Positions 53,441-64,000 of a stretch of DNA of 64,000 bases are shown piece by piece (position 1 is the first letter of the stretch; each line of letters begins with the position of its first letter). This stretch comes from Clavaria fumosa (lineage: Eukaryota; Basidiomycota; Agaricomycetes; Agaricales; Clavariaceae). The position numbers and the translations under genes are program-made. Location of the stretch: assembly GCA_951802425.1 (NCBI GenBank), contig OX637797.1, positions 1,984,001 through 2,048,000 of the forward strand, in the 5' to 3' direction. The notes beneath the pieces are model-generated. The model made no database searches. It was not told where the DNA came from and saw nothing but the letters and a program-made list of their open reading frames with translations.

Positions 53441-55351
53441 ATGATTAGATGCCTTGCCAGGTTCTGGTCTACAAGTCCAGCACAATACCAAAATTTAGCT
53501 GCTTCAAGGTGTCTCCATGCTAAGCCCTCTAACAGTACATCTCTTGAAGAACCCTCCTCCGATGTCTCGCAGCCAGACCTCCAGGCTCTCTTACGCGAGA
53601 AACGCATCGAGCAGCTTATGTTCTTTCTCCAACGGGACACCGACATCCAAGCATACCGTGTTTGGGCACGATACAACAACCTCATACATGCTATTGGCCA
53701 CGAGCACGTCCCGCTTCACGTTCACCAAGCCGTCCTGCGCAAATGCACCAAGCCCACCCACCTTCTCCGCGCAGCCGCCGCCATCCGAGCCAACTCCGAC
53801 GAATTCCGCGAAAACCCCCACTTCCAAGAAGACCGCTTGCGCGCCGTCATACGCAACATTCGCGTCTTGGGTGAGAAACCCGCCCTAGACGATTATCATT
53901 TCATTCTCGAGCAGTTTGCTGCTACGGGCCACTACATTGGCGCTCGCCGCGTGTACAGGGAGCTCATAGACGTCGGCTTGGAGCCAAGATCACGGACATT
54001 TGGTCTCTGTCTGCAGGCTATCGCCCATCGTCTATCTCTCCCCATCCCAGAAGATAGGCGATCGTATATGGTCAGCAGAGCCATCGCGCTGTGCCATCAG
54101 CTTCTCCGGGACATGTGGAAACGCGGAAAACCAATCACCTCCGTCAACCTCGACCTGACAATCCGCATCCTGAAGGAGACCCAAAGCATGAAAGACTTCA
54201 CTCTCCTTCTCAAAATAGGGTATGGCATCGACCTCTCTCATCCTGACCACCCCCCGCTCGACGCGCTGCCAGCTGGCGACGATAATGTTACGCGCACGCT
54301 CCACGGGCGCCTTCCGTTCTCTACTTCTGCCCTCAACACGACCATCGACGTCCTGGGTCGGCTCGGCGAGACATCCAAGATGGTGCAAGCCTTTGAGGTC
54401 CTCACCCAACCGCTCCAGTACCTCGCGCCCACATTCGACAGCGACGACGACCTTGCCGGCGGAGCGAACCCGCCCGATGCCCAGCAGCCTTTTACCATGC
54501 CCCACGCGCCCCCCAACACGACGACATACAACCTCCTCCTCAAGCACCTCTCCCGGCACGGACACGCCGTGTTTGCGCGGCATTACCTAAAGCAGGCGGT
54601 GTGGCTGGACCACATCACCGACCGGGCCATCCGCGGGCTGATCGGGCGCGAAACACCGCTCTCTCAGATCCTCGCCCCGCGTTTCTCGATCAATAGAGGT
54701 ACCATCCTGCCAGTATTTGGCCTGTCGAACCGAGACAAGAACGTAGAGCTCATGAGGCGCGTCCTCGTCTACATGCGCCGCGTCATCCGGCGCAAAAGGT
54801 TCAACATCGAGTTCTACGAAGGCCTCGTAGCAGAACAGTACGCGGAACGGCACGAGATCCCGCCGCCTATCGACGCCGCGCCGAAGCCACCCCCGCCCGC
54901 GCCCCCAACGCCCCCTCTGGACCTCGACCTCAACGCGCCAGAACCGCCCGTACCCGCCTCGCCGCCGCCGCCGCCGCCGCGCAAGCTGCTCGACCCCGTG
55001 TTGCACGTGTCGATCCTGCGCAAGGACCTCGCCGAGATCGTGGAGCTGTACGTGCGCGCGAGCGACGTGCTTGCGCGCACGCTGCAGCGCGTCAAGGAGC
55101 GGCTTGGGCGGCGCGTGTGGCAGGGCAAGGATGTGTATTTCATCACGGACGGCGGCCCTCGTCGGCGCGTGTCGCGCGAGGAGTGGCGCCGCCTTGTCGG
55201 CTTCAAGGCACAGCCTGTGAGCGCGACGGCTGAGGAAGTTGCTGATGGAGTGTTTTTCTCTTCGGGCGAGCGCCGGGAGCCGCCGCCGCATCTTAACCAG
55301 ACGTCGAGGATAAGGAAGCAAGGGATATATAGAAGAAATAGACGGTTTTGA
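53441..55351 (+). CDS. PPR-like mitochondrial protein
   Basis: Probable organelle RNA-binding protein of the pentatricopeptide repeat class. The start at 53441 gives MIRCLARFWSTSPAQYQNLA, a basic amphipathic presequence typical of mitochondrial import; a longer frame opens at 53378. It is a single exon of about 636 residues. Helical repeat signs include VIRNIRVLGEKPALDDYHFI, LEQFAATGHYIGARRVYREL followed by IDVGLEPRSRTFGLCLQAIA (a clear PPR-like unit), LNTTIDVLGRLGETSKMVQA and TTTYNLLLKHLSRHGHAVFA. A proline-rich linker (PPPAPPTPP and PPPPPPRK, near 54880-54990) separates these from a basic C-terminal helical part (LGRRVWQGKDVYFITDGGPR). It ends at 55351. The exact RNA target is unknown. It converges with PCH2. 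Confidence 0.75.
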   Translation: MIRCLARFWSTSPAQYQNLAASRCLHAKPSNSTSLEEPSSDVSQPDLQALLREKRIEQLMFFLQRDTDIQAYRVWARYNNLIHAIGHEHVPLHVHQAVLRKCTKPTHLLRAAAAIRANSDEFRENPHFQEDRLRAVIRNIRVLGEKPALDDYHFILEQFAATGHYIGARRVYRELIDVGLEPRSRTFGLCLQAIAHRLSLPIPEDRRSYMVSRAIALCHQLLRDMWKRGKPITSVNLDLTIRILKETQSMKDFTLLLKIGYGIDLSHPDHPPLDALPAGDDNVTRTLHGRLPFSTSALNTTIDVLGRLGETSKMVQAFEVLTQPLQYLAPTFDSDDDLAGGANPPDAQQPFTMPHAPPNTTTYNLLLKHLSRHGHAVFARHYLKQAVWLDHITDRAIRGLIGRETPLSQILAPRFSINRGTILPVFGLSNRDKNVELMRRVLVYMRRVIRRKRFNIEFYEGLVAEQYAERHEIPPPIDAAPKPPPPAPPTPPLDLDLNAPEPPVPASPPPPPPRKLLDPVLHVSILRKDLAEIVELYVRASDVLARTLQRVKERLGRRVWQGKDVYFITDGGPRRRVSREEWRRLVGFKAQPVSATAEEVADGVFFSSGERREPPPHLNQTSRIRKQGIYRRNRRF

Positions 55352-55918
55352 AGCAAACACACTGGGAGGGTGGTCCCTGGATCTGATCACTTGTCATACC
55401 GCCGCCTTGTGAGCCAATCTGGATTTTGTCCTGTCAATTTATGCGCTAAATGCATAGGCATTCCAGTCGTTGCACCTGGGCCTTCGAACAACAGCCTCCC
55501 GCCAACCAAGTTTCGCTGACACAAGTTGCCCAGGAGACCGATGCCGTGTCTTTGTACTCCACCGTCTACCTTGCTAGACAACTTAGGGGGATCGTTAGAT
55601 CTTGAGCTGAGCAGCGACCCTCTGGCGATACGGCACTTCGAAGTTGTATGGAATTTAATGTGGTTTGCTGATCTGGGACGCTAGTTCCCAATGCAACGAT
55701 CAAAGGATCCTTCCTTCACGTGCGTGAGGACCGGATCATGCTCTTAAGAGTTCAAACGCTCGTCCACGCCTTTTTGCGAAAGTGACTCAGAAATGCGATT
55801 GTTCCTGTCGGTTACCATTACATGTAAGAGCGCGTGCTCGAGAGGAGGAGTATGAACTACAGTGGGATGCGATGTAACTTCTATAGAGAGAGTGCAGAAA
55901 AGGACACCATGCATACAT
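55352..55918. other. Convergent intergenic region
   Basis: Between the PPR-like gene and PCH2. No gene or RNA recognised; one CACGTG at 55717-55722. Confidence 0.5.
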
Positions 55919-58073
55919 CTACACGAACCTCCCAATCTCCACACCAGTCTCAAGTATCACCCTCTCCATGCCCGCCAACCAGATGTCCACGTCGGCCCCT
56001 TCTCCGTCCTGCGCATTTCCAGCGCTGCAGTCTCCCGCGTCTTCGGCCATAGACACCGGCCCCTGGTTCTTCCCGATCGATGGTACCGCGTCGTCTGTCG
56101 TGGACGACGCCACCGGAGTCCGAGGCGGCGCAGGGCGTGCACGGGCCGGAGGGGTCCTCTTCTTGAAGCTCGCGATATAGCCTGCTCCGATGTACCTCGC
56201 CAGCGCCAGCACGGGGAGGCGGCGCAGCGCGCGGCCAGACATGCCTTGTTTCTTTTTTGGGGGGGCGCATGAAAGTAGACCAAGCTCAGCCGCCAGTGAC
56301 ACGGAAAGCCCGCGCGCGTCCCCTAACCACGAGCGGGTTTTGGGGGGGGCAGCAGAGACACGTACCTTGCAAAGCGCGGCAAGGGCCAGCAGCCGCAGCG
56401 CAACGCTGCGCGTCTTGTCTGCCGCGGAAGCGCCGTAAGCCGGCATCGACAGTGCGCATTTCTCGATCATCTGCGCTTCTTTCCATCTTGGGACGGTCTG
56501 GAGTGGTGCAGGGGAGAGGTGTGAGACGGGGAGAGCGGATAGCGGAGACGTCGCAGCCTAAGTGTACGTACGACGTGTTTGACGACGCCTTTGTTGGTCA
56601 TTTCGCATAAGCATGTTCTGAGGATCTCGTATATCGCTTCTCGCGGCGGGAGATCTATGTATTGGATGATGTCGGCACGGTCGACGAAAGCCGAGTCTGC
56701 GAAAGCCACTTCGGTTAGGAATCACAACGCATACAGCGGCAGAGGACGAGGGGGGCAGACCGATTGCCTTGGCGAGATTTGAGGTAGACATAACGAGGAC
56801 ATTCTTGCGATGCTTTAGCTTGTCTAACTGCGTGAGGAGAGCGTTGACGACCTTGGTTGGACGAAGGAGCACGTCATTCTTGATGCGCGATCCCAAGACG
56901 AGCTGAGACTCACGCGTAAGCCATCAGAGGGCTCTGTCCCTGCCATGGCTCCTGCTCTTGCAGCGGTCAAACTCTCGACTTCATCTGCGGTAAGACTCAT
57001 AAGTCAAACGCCGTCACACCAAGGAGCACCGAGGCTGACCAATGAGCACAACGACAAAAGTGTCTTCTTCATCCACTAGATCTGTGATACTATTGAAGAG
57101 CCTCTGTACTAACTTGCCGGATTCGGAGAACCAGCGGGAAAATAATGAATGGGAGTTGATTTCCAGGAGCCGAGTTTGTCCGTATCTAAGAAAATCGCAA
57201 CGTCTGAGACTTGATAAATCGATCAAGTTGTAAACGACACACCTATCAGACAGGCGTATTGAGAGCTTTTGCGCGAGAGCACGACACAGAGACGTCTTCC
57301 CTGTACCCGGAGGCCCATGCAGGAGCACGACGCGATTCCAGGCCACCAAGTTATCTGGCCAGAATCAATTCGCATATTGTTTGACCTCGAGAGGAAATAC
57401 GCACGATCAATGTCGGCATCGCTCAGAATAAGAGTAGCGTGTATGTAATCGAGAAGTTTCATCTTGATGTCGTCCGCATATATCAGGCTATCCCACAGGC
57501 CTTCCATCACGCGATTCGGCAGTTCGTACATACTTGCGGCCATAACCTCCTCGTCCCCTGATCCTCCAGCGCCATTTGAGAACTCTTCGAAAACGTCAGT
57601 ATCCGAGAGTTGATAGAGGTGTATTTGAGGAGAGATCTCCTCAATCGACAGGGTCTGTGAGGGACAAGGCGACTCGCATGCGAAGATAGATTCAACAGAG
57701 GGACCAAGGACAGGATGTTCTTCCCAACCTTCAATAATAGAAGGGAACACGATGTGACTCAAAGCAGAGGTCAGATAAGAGTGTACAAAATGTTTTATCG
57801 TGTCAAAGCGCGTCGTGGCCTTCGGGGATACTCGAACTTCGACTTGCGGGTCGTTCAGAATCATCCTCCTTTGATAGAGAGCACCTTACCATGAATAGGC
57901 CAAACTTTTGCGGATATTGAGCCCATGTGCTCTGAGTTGTCCATTGTCGCGTCCAGGTTGTTGTAAGTGGGAGTGAGCACAGCGGTGAATTGCGTCCGCG
58001 GTACTGGCAAAATAAACGCGTCCAATGTCGTCGCGGTCACGTGGATTCTACTTTTCTTGATCAGCATTTGCAT
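55919..58073 (-). CDS. PCH2: Pch2/TRIP13 AAA+ ATPase
   Basis: Remodels HORMA-domain proteins in meiotic checkpoint and spindle checkpoint silencing. The start is the ATG at 58073 ([20 protein letters not shown]). N-terminal domain: [61 protein letters not shown] core: [22 protein letters not shown] (Walker A in GPPGTGKTS), [57 protein letters not shown] (Walker B IDE), [31 protein letters not shown] (sensor 1) and [18 protein letters not shown] (arginine-finger region). The C-terminal part contains an Ala-rich helix ([12 protein letters not shown]), [20 protein letters not shown] and a Pro/Thr-rich insertion, and ends at 55919. All ATPase motifs are intact across about six introns. Confidence 0.94.
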
Positions 58074-58173
58074 TTACAGTACCACTAAAGCATACAAATA
58101 ACTGCGGCGAACAGAACATATTGTAACTACAACTGCCGAAGGGCTGTACTAAATCTGGAAAAGTAATGGATAT

Positions 58174-59371
58174 CTATGGTTCACCAGCGCGACTCGCTTG
58201 GTTGACTGGGAGCACGAAGACTTCCGTCAGGTTCACATGAGGAGGCCGAGACACTGCCCATGCGATTTCTTCTGCCAGATCCTCAGCGGTCACTAAGTAG
58301 ATAGGTCAGGAGAAAGCGTTGAGGTAATAAGGGATTGCATACGCGGTTGTAGACCAAGGGAGGCCTTATCCGCCGCAGCCTTGTCACCTCGATATCGTAT
58401 GATGGAGAATTCTGTCTCAGTCATCCCTGCGTGACAAGGGTTAGCGAAAGCCAGCACGAAGCTTGATCGCTTGGCACACCAGGCTGTATCTCTGTCACTC
58501 GGATAGGCGTGTCGACAAGTTCTCTCATGAGAGAGCCGGTGAAAGCTCTGACCGCGTGCTTGGTGGCGGTATACACACTCCCTCCCGCGTAGGGTTCCCG
58601 ACCAGCGACGGAGCCAATATTGATGATGTGCCCCGAGCGTCTGGCTTTGAAGTCTGCTCAAATAGATCAGAGAAAGAAACGTGACTCAGGTGGAGAAATG
58701 GTGAACACCTTTGACCAAGAGCTGCGTCATGGATATGAGACCCAGGACGTTGGTCTAGTCGGTGATTACAGTAAGTACACATAAATATTTGAGCCTAGAA
58801 TACTCAAAGGGCCATACCGCGAACATCCCCTCGATATCGGCGTCCGCTATCTTTCCAACATGCTCTACCCCGAGGGCATATCCCGCATTGTTCACTGTGA
58901 GTTCATGATGATTAGTGGTCCGCATCTACCACTGTGGAGTCACACAGGACACTGACCCAAAACGTCAACCTCTCGTAAATCTTGGGGTACTTTTTGCCAG
59001 AGCGCCGCGACCTGTGATTTATCGGACACATCGAGTTGCACAGTGACGACTTTGCCTCCTTGCTTAAGGCCAGACTCATTGTGTGCCTTGACACATCTAT
59101 CTGCGACGGTGTTTAATGCGTCCAATCTGCGAGCCAGGAGGATGAGGTTCGATCCTCCCTTGAGTTCAAGTGAGCAGTTCGATGTGAAACGTTCGCGTTA
59201 ACGGGAGAGTATCATACCCTGGCGAACAAGACCGCGGTCGCCTGTACATGATAAGCACGCGGCGCACTGGACCAGACAGAAGCGCCTTACAGCTCCAATG
59301 CCCGCTGATGCGCCAGTGATCAAGACGGTCTTGCCGATAAGACGAGAGGCGTTGAATATGGAGGTGGACAT
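58174..59371 (-). CDS. Short-chain dehydrogenase, YMR226C-type, copy A
   Basis: NADP-dependent dehydrogenase related to yeast YMR226C (acts on L-serine, L-allo-threonine and other 3-hydroxy acids). The start at 59371 gives [20 protein letters not shown] followed by ASAGIGA (the TGxxxGxG motif TGASAGIG). An intron leads to ATAVLFAR, a second (about 59161-59217) to [20 protein letters not shown]. Then come [55 protein letters not shown] and [20 protein letters not shown] with [19 protein letters not shown] (catalytic Ser, Tyr and Lys present). [23 protein letters not shown] follows, and an intron (about 58280-58340) joins [22 protein letters not shown]. The C terminus [15 protein letters not shown] differs from copy B. 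Stop 58174-58176. The gene appears intact. Confidence 0.92.
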
Positions 59372-60014
59372 GTGGAGGTGGACTGGCAGAAATGGTGCGA
59401 TGCAGGTCCAAGCCTGGTAGCTTATAGGTCGCTACACATTGGCGCGCTTAGTCCGGTTAGTCGAAAACCGTCGGTCGAAAGCCGGCCATGTTGAACAGGT
59501 AGTACTTGAATTCGCCGGTGTGACTGCATTTCCAGATTCCAGACATGAAACGGAGGAGATGAAACGAAGGAGATACACTGTCGTGCTTACTAAGCGGCAG
59601 ATTAAGCATAATTTAGGCAATTGTAAGCTTGGGGTCTGGATGGTGCGCAAGATATTTACTGTGAAAGTAAACAAATAGTTCCCCTTCAGTCTCTTCGAGT
59701 GCGTCAATCATTGGAATGCATTGGGAAATCATGGATGCCTGCTTGAAAATATCAGCGATCTGACTCTTGCCATACGAGGCACAGTCCTTGAGTCTCCCGA
59801 CAGTATTCAAGCGAGTTTGGTGGAATGTCCGGCCATCAATAACCGCAGAACCTTGCAATTTCAAATTGCAGACATTGAGTATATTGAGGCTGCGTACTTT
59901 GTTAGTCTGTTTATGACAACTCAGACTTAGAGGCTCCTGCTGTCGTGAACAGAACAAGAGAGCCAAGTTATTATTGACTGCCGAAGGACTGCCGAAGGTA
60001 CTAAACCTGGATAT
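59372..60014. other. Spacer between SDR copies
   Basis: Contains the upstream part of duplication unit A. A perfect inverted repeat GCAATTT-C-AAATTGC lies near 59856-59870. CTGCCGAAGG occurs twice in tandem (59976-59998 region) at the junction with copy B. No gene recognised. Confidence 0.5.
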
Positions 60015-61249
60015 CTACAGTTTACGATCTTGCATCGGAGCAACACGCCCGGGTCTAAAGTTGATTGTAGCAGAGGCTTGGTTGACTGGGAGCACGAAGA
60101 CTTCTGCCAGGTTCACATGAGGAGGCCGAGACACTGCCCATGCGATTTCTTCTGCCAGATCCTCAGCGGTCACTAAGTAAATAGGTCAGGAGAAAACGTT
60201 GAGGTGTTGAGATAATGAGGGGTTGCGTACGCGGCTGTAGACCATCGTAGACCTTATCTGCCGCAGCTTTGTCACCTCGATATCGGACGACGGAGAATTC
60301 TGTCTCAACCATCCCTGCGTGACAAGGGTCAGCGGAAGCCAGCACGAGGCTTGATCGCTCGACACACCAGGCTGTATCTCTGTCACTCGGATAGGCGTGT
60401 CGACAAGTTCTCTCATGAGAGACCCAGTGAAAGCTTTGACCGCGTGCTTGGTGGCGGTATAAACACTCCCTCCCGCATAGGGTTCCCGACCAGCGACGGA
60501 GCCAATATTGATGATGTGCCCCGAGCGTCTGGCTTTGAAGTCTGTTCACATAAATCAGGAGAAGAGATGTGACTCATGTGGAGGAGTGATGAACACCTTT
60601 GACCAAGAGCTGCGTCATGGATATGAGACCCAGAACGTTGGTCTAGTCGGTCATTACAGTTAGTACACATAAGTGTTTGAGTCTAGAACACCCAAAAGGA
60701 CCATACCGCGAACATCCCCTCGATATCGGCGTCCGCTATCTCTCCGACATGCTCTACCCCGAGGACGTATCCCGCATTGTTCACTACGAGTTCATGATGA
60801 TTAGTGGTTCGCATCTACCAATGTGGAATCACTGACCCAAGACGTCGACTTCTCGTAAATCTTGGGGTACTTTTTGCCAGAGCGCTGCGACCTGTGATTT
60901 ATCGGACACATCGAGTTGCACAGTGACGACTTTTCCTCCTTGCTTAAGGCCAGATTCACTGTGTGCCTTGAAACATCTATCTGCAACGGTGTTTAATGCG
61001 TCCAATCTGCGGGCCAAGAGGATGAGGTTCGATCCTCCCTTGAGTTCGAGTGAGCGGTTCAATGTGTAACGTTCGCGTCAACGGGAGAGTATCATACCCT
61101 GGCGAACAAGACCGCGGTCGCCTGCACATGGTAAGCACGCGGCGCACTGAACCAGAGAAGTGTCTTACAGCTCCAATGCCAGCTGACGCACCAGTGATCA
61201 AGACGGTCTTGCCGATAAGACGAGAGGCGTTGAATATAGAGGCGGACAT
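60015..61249 (-). CDS. Short-chain dehydrogenase, YMR226C-type, copy B
   Basis: Second member of the tandem pair, with the same exon-intron structure and motifs as copy A. The start at 61249 gives [20 protein letters not shown], and [40 protein letters not shown] and the [20 protein letters not shown] active-site block are preserved. Differences from A are scattered substitutions (for example FKAHSESG for [28 protein letters not shown] for MTETEFSIIRYRG..., VYDGLQP for ASLGLQP) and a different C terminus: [20 protein letters not shown] and DRKL before the TAG at 60015-60017. The VYDGLQP form matches other fungal relatives better, so B may be nearer the ancestral sequence. Both copies keep the catalytic Ser-Tyr-Lys set. 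Confidence 0.92.
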
Positions 61250-62275
61250 ATGTTGACTCAAATCGGTGGACTGGCAGGGGTAGCTTTTAGGTTTGGTGCC
61301 TACCTTCGTCCGAGTCGTCGGTCGAAATCGGCCATGTCAAATAGGTAGAACTTCAATTGGCCAGTATCAAGTCTGACATGTACCGAAGGGAACAGAGGAG
61401 GTGGACATGCTCTGTCTTCCCAATCCACACTCGATTTTGTCTCCAACATCCTAGGGATGTGCGGCAGGGATTGCGATGGCATCCTGTATCACATAGTGTA
61501 CGTGTACATGGACAGATAATCGCATTGCTTCCCACCAAATCCATATCTCGCCTGGTTCGTAGGGAGAGCAGAGAGGATACGGCGAGGAGGAAGGGGGGAA
61601 AAACAAATAACTCCCCTTCGGGAATCGCGCTGATCAATGCGGAAGGAAATCATGAATAAAAAATAACATGGCAGATCTCCACCTGCTTGAGAATATCAGC
61701 GATCTGGCTCTTGTCGTACAAGGTACACAGTCCTTGAGTCTCCCTACAGTGTTCAAGCGAGGTTATAGAATGAACATGATATACATCATCCTCGTAATTT
61801 CTGCGCCTCATCTTGGTCTTGGGACACAACACATATTTCCAGTTGGGCAACGAGAGAGGACATGTTAAAAGCAAAACGCCGTGCGTCTATTCAGAAGCAG
61901 ATTGTCAGTCGCGCTCGCGGATGTGATACTCGCAGAAGAAAATTCAGTAGAAACAATTGGAAAGTAAAGAAAAAATTTCGACATGTGCCGTCGCGAACAG
62001 CGAACGGTTTACGTCTTCTCTTTATCATCTCGTGGGAGACTAAATCAAGAATCGAGCACTTACTATTGATTCACGAGTCCCAAGAACGACAGTAAAAAGA
62101 GCCATGCAGAAGTTTTTATCCTTCCTGTATGTGGTGTCCAAAAAACGTCCAACGGAGACCGCCTGTCTGGTAAGTGATAAGCGAGCGAGTGAGAACCATC
62201 ATCACACACGTGACCACCCGGCGACTTGGGCTGAGCATTTAGTTCATCCCGCACCGTCCGTTTTACTTTCTACGC
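61250..62275. other. Intergenic region upstream of SDR copy B and CLASP
   Basis: Over 1 kb. Left half is the duplicated upstream region of the SDR unit. A basic 77-residue frame at 61862-62095 has no recognisable family and is not called. A CACGTG box (62206-62211) lies 65 bases before the CLASP start. Confidence 0.45.
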
Positions 62276-64000
62276 ATGGAGGGCGAGGAGTTCGAAAAGC
62301 TGCTCGCTTTGTGCAATAGCAGCGGTATGTCTATAGTATATCGCGTGGAGTTTCCTGATCCTCAACTGTATCTCAGATGTGGAGACTCGAGTGAGCGGGG
62401 TCACCAAGTTGCACGCCGCGTTCGAGTCTGGAATTGAGGTGCGTTTTCTCAATCCCCAATGTTTGCGTAATTCAGAGCGCTCCGTATTTGCGAGGCTGAC
62501 TCGGTCCTTTGGCGGCAGATTATTGACAAGGAGGTTGTTCTTGGTACTCTCAAGTCCTGTCTTCGCACTTCCAACCAGCATCTTTGCAATGCTACTCTGG
62601 CTGCGATACCTCCGCTCCTACCTCTTCTCGTCAGCCCGAATCTCACACATAGTTCGCCTCTAAGGCCTCCCTCCAGATCATCCTCTACTTCCTCGCACAA
62701 TCCTGCCTCATCTCCCGTAGACTCGTACACCCTTCGTCAAGTCATCCACGCTTTTCTGCCAGCCGGTGGCGTTATTGATAGGTTGGGAGATAGCCGTGAC
62801 AAAGCACGGGATAAAGCTCAAGAGATCTTGCTCATCTTGGGTGGAATAGCCTTTCGAAGCTCGAGCGCGAGTCTTGTGGTTTCAAAGTCTAAAGATGGCA
62901 GCAAACCACCGGAGACACCGTTGACATTATTTGAGAGACATTTCAGAGAAGTTGGGCTGGGCAGCAAGGTGTGGAGAGTGAGGGAACAGGTGCGCATTTC
63001 CGCTCACATTGAATTGATCAACTGACATGCCATGGACTGCCTGCCTTCCCAGTCACTCACAACGCTTGTGCATTTACGTCGTGCCCAAAATTCCTTCCCA
63101 ATTCGACCATATCTCCCTTTGTTAGTTGCCGCGCTCGAAGATAGCGACGCCCGCGTCCGTGAATGTGCACGAGAGTCAGTCGTCGAGCTTTATAATGGCC
63201 CCGGTGTAACAGATACAGCACGCGCCGATTTAAAAGCTACGATGGCGAAGAAAAATGTCAGAAAAGGAATTGTTGAGGGTATCCTGAGTAAATTGGTTTA
63301 TGGTAGTGGCGCTGCTGCGGGGCTCGCCATTGTGCCAATCGAAGGATCGGAGAACGGCGACTTGAGCGAGAGGCCAAAAGAGTACATCCCTCCTAGCTTG
63401 GCGCTGCAAGCCAAACAACCAACTGTGGAAGCGAATACTGGCCCGAATGTCCCCGCGCGTCCCGGAAATTCTACCACCGGGCATGATGCGCCTCGACCTC
63501 CTAGCCGTGCCGCTACAGGCCCTTCATCGGACGCAGCGGGTACGAGTATCGCCGACCTCCGTCCGATCTATGTGTGTGTGCCTTATGATCTCCCGTTCGA
63601 ATGACTCATTGATTTTCAGATTACTTCAAACCGCGACTTGGAGAACGAATTTGCCAGCATGGTAAAACCTTTCGAGGTCAGTGGCATGTCGACTGCTTGC
63701 CCATCGGTTGCCTTATTTTCCCAGCAGGGTAAAGAGACTGAACATAACTGGTCAGCCCGTGAACAAAGCATCCTTCGTGTGCGAGGTATGCTGAAAGGGG
63801 ATGTCCACCTCCGCTACATGGACGCCTTTCTAGCATGTCTGAAGGATAATTTTATCCAATCATCTCTCAAGACCGTAAGCTGCTCGTCCCATTCTCATAC
63901 CGACTCTGATACATAATTTCGTTGGTCAGCTTGCCAGCCTGAGGACAACTGTAGCCGTGAATACCTGTTTCCTCTATACCGAACTTGCGGTAGCGCTTGG
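62276..64000 (+). CDS. STU1: CLASP/Stu1 microtubule-stabilising TOG-domain protein, 3' end outside window
   Basis: Binds microtubule plus ends and stabilises spindle and cortical microtubules. The start at 62276 gives MEGEEFEKLLALCNSS, an intron leads to DVETRVSGVTKLHAAFESGI, and a second to IDKEVVLGTLKSCLRTSNQH, LCNATLAAIPPLLPLL. Then comes SYTLRQVIHAFLPAGGVIDR, LGDSRDKARDKAQEILLILG and after an intron (about 62990-63050) SLTTLVHLRRAQNSFPIRPY and LPLLVAALEDSDARVRECAR, the HEAT/TOG repeat signatures of CLASP. A Pro/Thr-rich linker (63350-63560) precedes a second TOG domain: LENEFASMVKPFE, ETEHNWSAREQSILRVRGML, FLACLKDNFIQSSLKTLASL and RTTVAVNTCFLYTELAVALG at the window end. WSAREQSI is a CLASP TOG2 hallmark. 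The rest of the gene lies outside. Confidence 0.9.

Larger units (their letters stand above)
58134..61770. repeat. Tandem segmental duplication of about 1.7-1.9 kb
   Basis: Two direct copies, roughly 58134-59830 and 59980-61770, each carry an SDR gene plus its upstream region. Shared non-coding landmarks are CTGCCGAAGG...TACTAAA(T/C)CTGG at the left ends and CTTGA(A/G)AATATCAGCGATCTG...CACAGTCCTTGAGTCTCCC at the right ends (near 59745 and 61687). The coding parts are nearly identical; the upstream parts have more changes and indels. Confidence 0.9.

Noticed and set aside
54587..55390. Minus-strand 267-residue frame opposite the PPR-like gene
   Set aside because: Antisense shadow in GC-rich coding sequence; the plus frame has a presequence and PPR-like helices.
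46148..61249. A co-regulated metabolic gene cluster on the right arm
   Set aside because: The neighbouring genes (TKL kinase, MDM10, SmG, PCH2, SDRs, CLASP) belong to unrelated core processes, and there is no backbone biosynthetic enzyme.
61862..62095. Basic 77-residue frame upstream of CLASP
   Set aside because: Arg/Lys-rich but without any motif. It borders the duplicated SDR upstream region and looks like chance.
31688..62211. CACGTG boxes upstream of several genes as a regulon
   Set aside because: The hexamer also occurs inside coding regions, and its total number in the window is not above chance expectation for a 6-mer palindrome.
1..64000. tRNA genes, rRNA, CRISPR arrays, LTRs or transposase genes
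   Set aside because: I scanned intergenic regions for T-loop-like GGTTCRANNCC, long direct or inverted terminal repeats and transposase or reverse-transcriptase motifs and found none convincing.

Overview
This window is nuclear DNA of a filamentous basidiomycete, most likely an Agaricomycete (mushroom or wood-decay type). The evidence is intron-dense genes with introns of about 50-60 nt on both strands, fungal-only families (KRE6-type glucan synthesis protein, fungal APH-like proteins, a DUF6534-type membrane protein, fungal caleosin), and a tyrosine-kinase-like (TKL) protein of the kind expanded in Agaricomycetes. There are no operons; genes alternate in convergent and divergent pairs. I saw no rRNA gene, tRNA gene, CRISPR array or intact transposon. 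Exon limits were read by eye from GT-AG signals and family conservation, so gene ends are firmer than internal exon borders.

Layout, left arm (1-24.5 kb): 3'-truncated short-chain dehydrogenase (-); disordered unknown protein (+); KRE6 glucan synthesis protein (+); PEX14 peroxin (-); M28 transferrin-receptor-like carboxypeptidase (+); LEU2 isopropylmalate dehydrogenase (+); VPS17 retromer sorting nexin (-); RIB1 GTP cyclohydrolase II (-); a small one-pass membrane protein with a probable split start codon (+); a decayed FAD oxidoreductase (-); a DUF6534-type seven-helix protein (+).

Middle (24.5-46 kb): a broken copy of the 3' end of the M28 gene (-); NOB1 ribosome-maturation nuclease (+); ARPC3 Arp2/3 subunit (-); YVC1 vacuolar TRP channel (+); PSF2 GINS subunit (-) sharing a 122 bp promoter with haspin kinase (+); caleosin (-); APH-fold protein with altered catalytic residues (-); VPS60 ESCRT-III (+); J-domain membrane protein (+); GLC3 branching enzyme (-); RPL29 (+); TFC1 TFIIIC subunit (-).

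Right arm (46-64 kb): TKL kinase with a helical N-terminal domain resembling the MLKL type (+); MDM10 (+); long disordered protein (-); SmG (+); mitochondrial PPR-like protein (+); PCH2 AAA+ ATPase (-); a tandem duplicated pair of YMR226C-type short-chain dehydrogenases (-); 3'-truncated CLASP/Stu1 (+).

Most genes are housekeeping genes and do not form one pathway or cluster. The unusual content is the tandem SDR duplication, two gene fossils (one derived from a gene 12 kb away in the same window), two kinase-fold proteins with substituted active-site residues, a GC-AG intron next to a 15-nt micro-exon, and a start codon that appears to be assembled by splicing.
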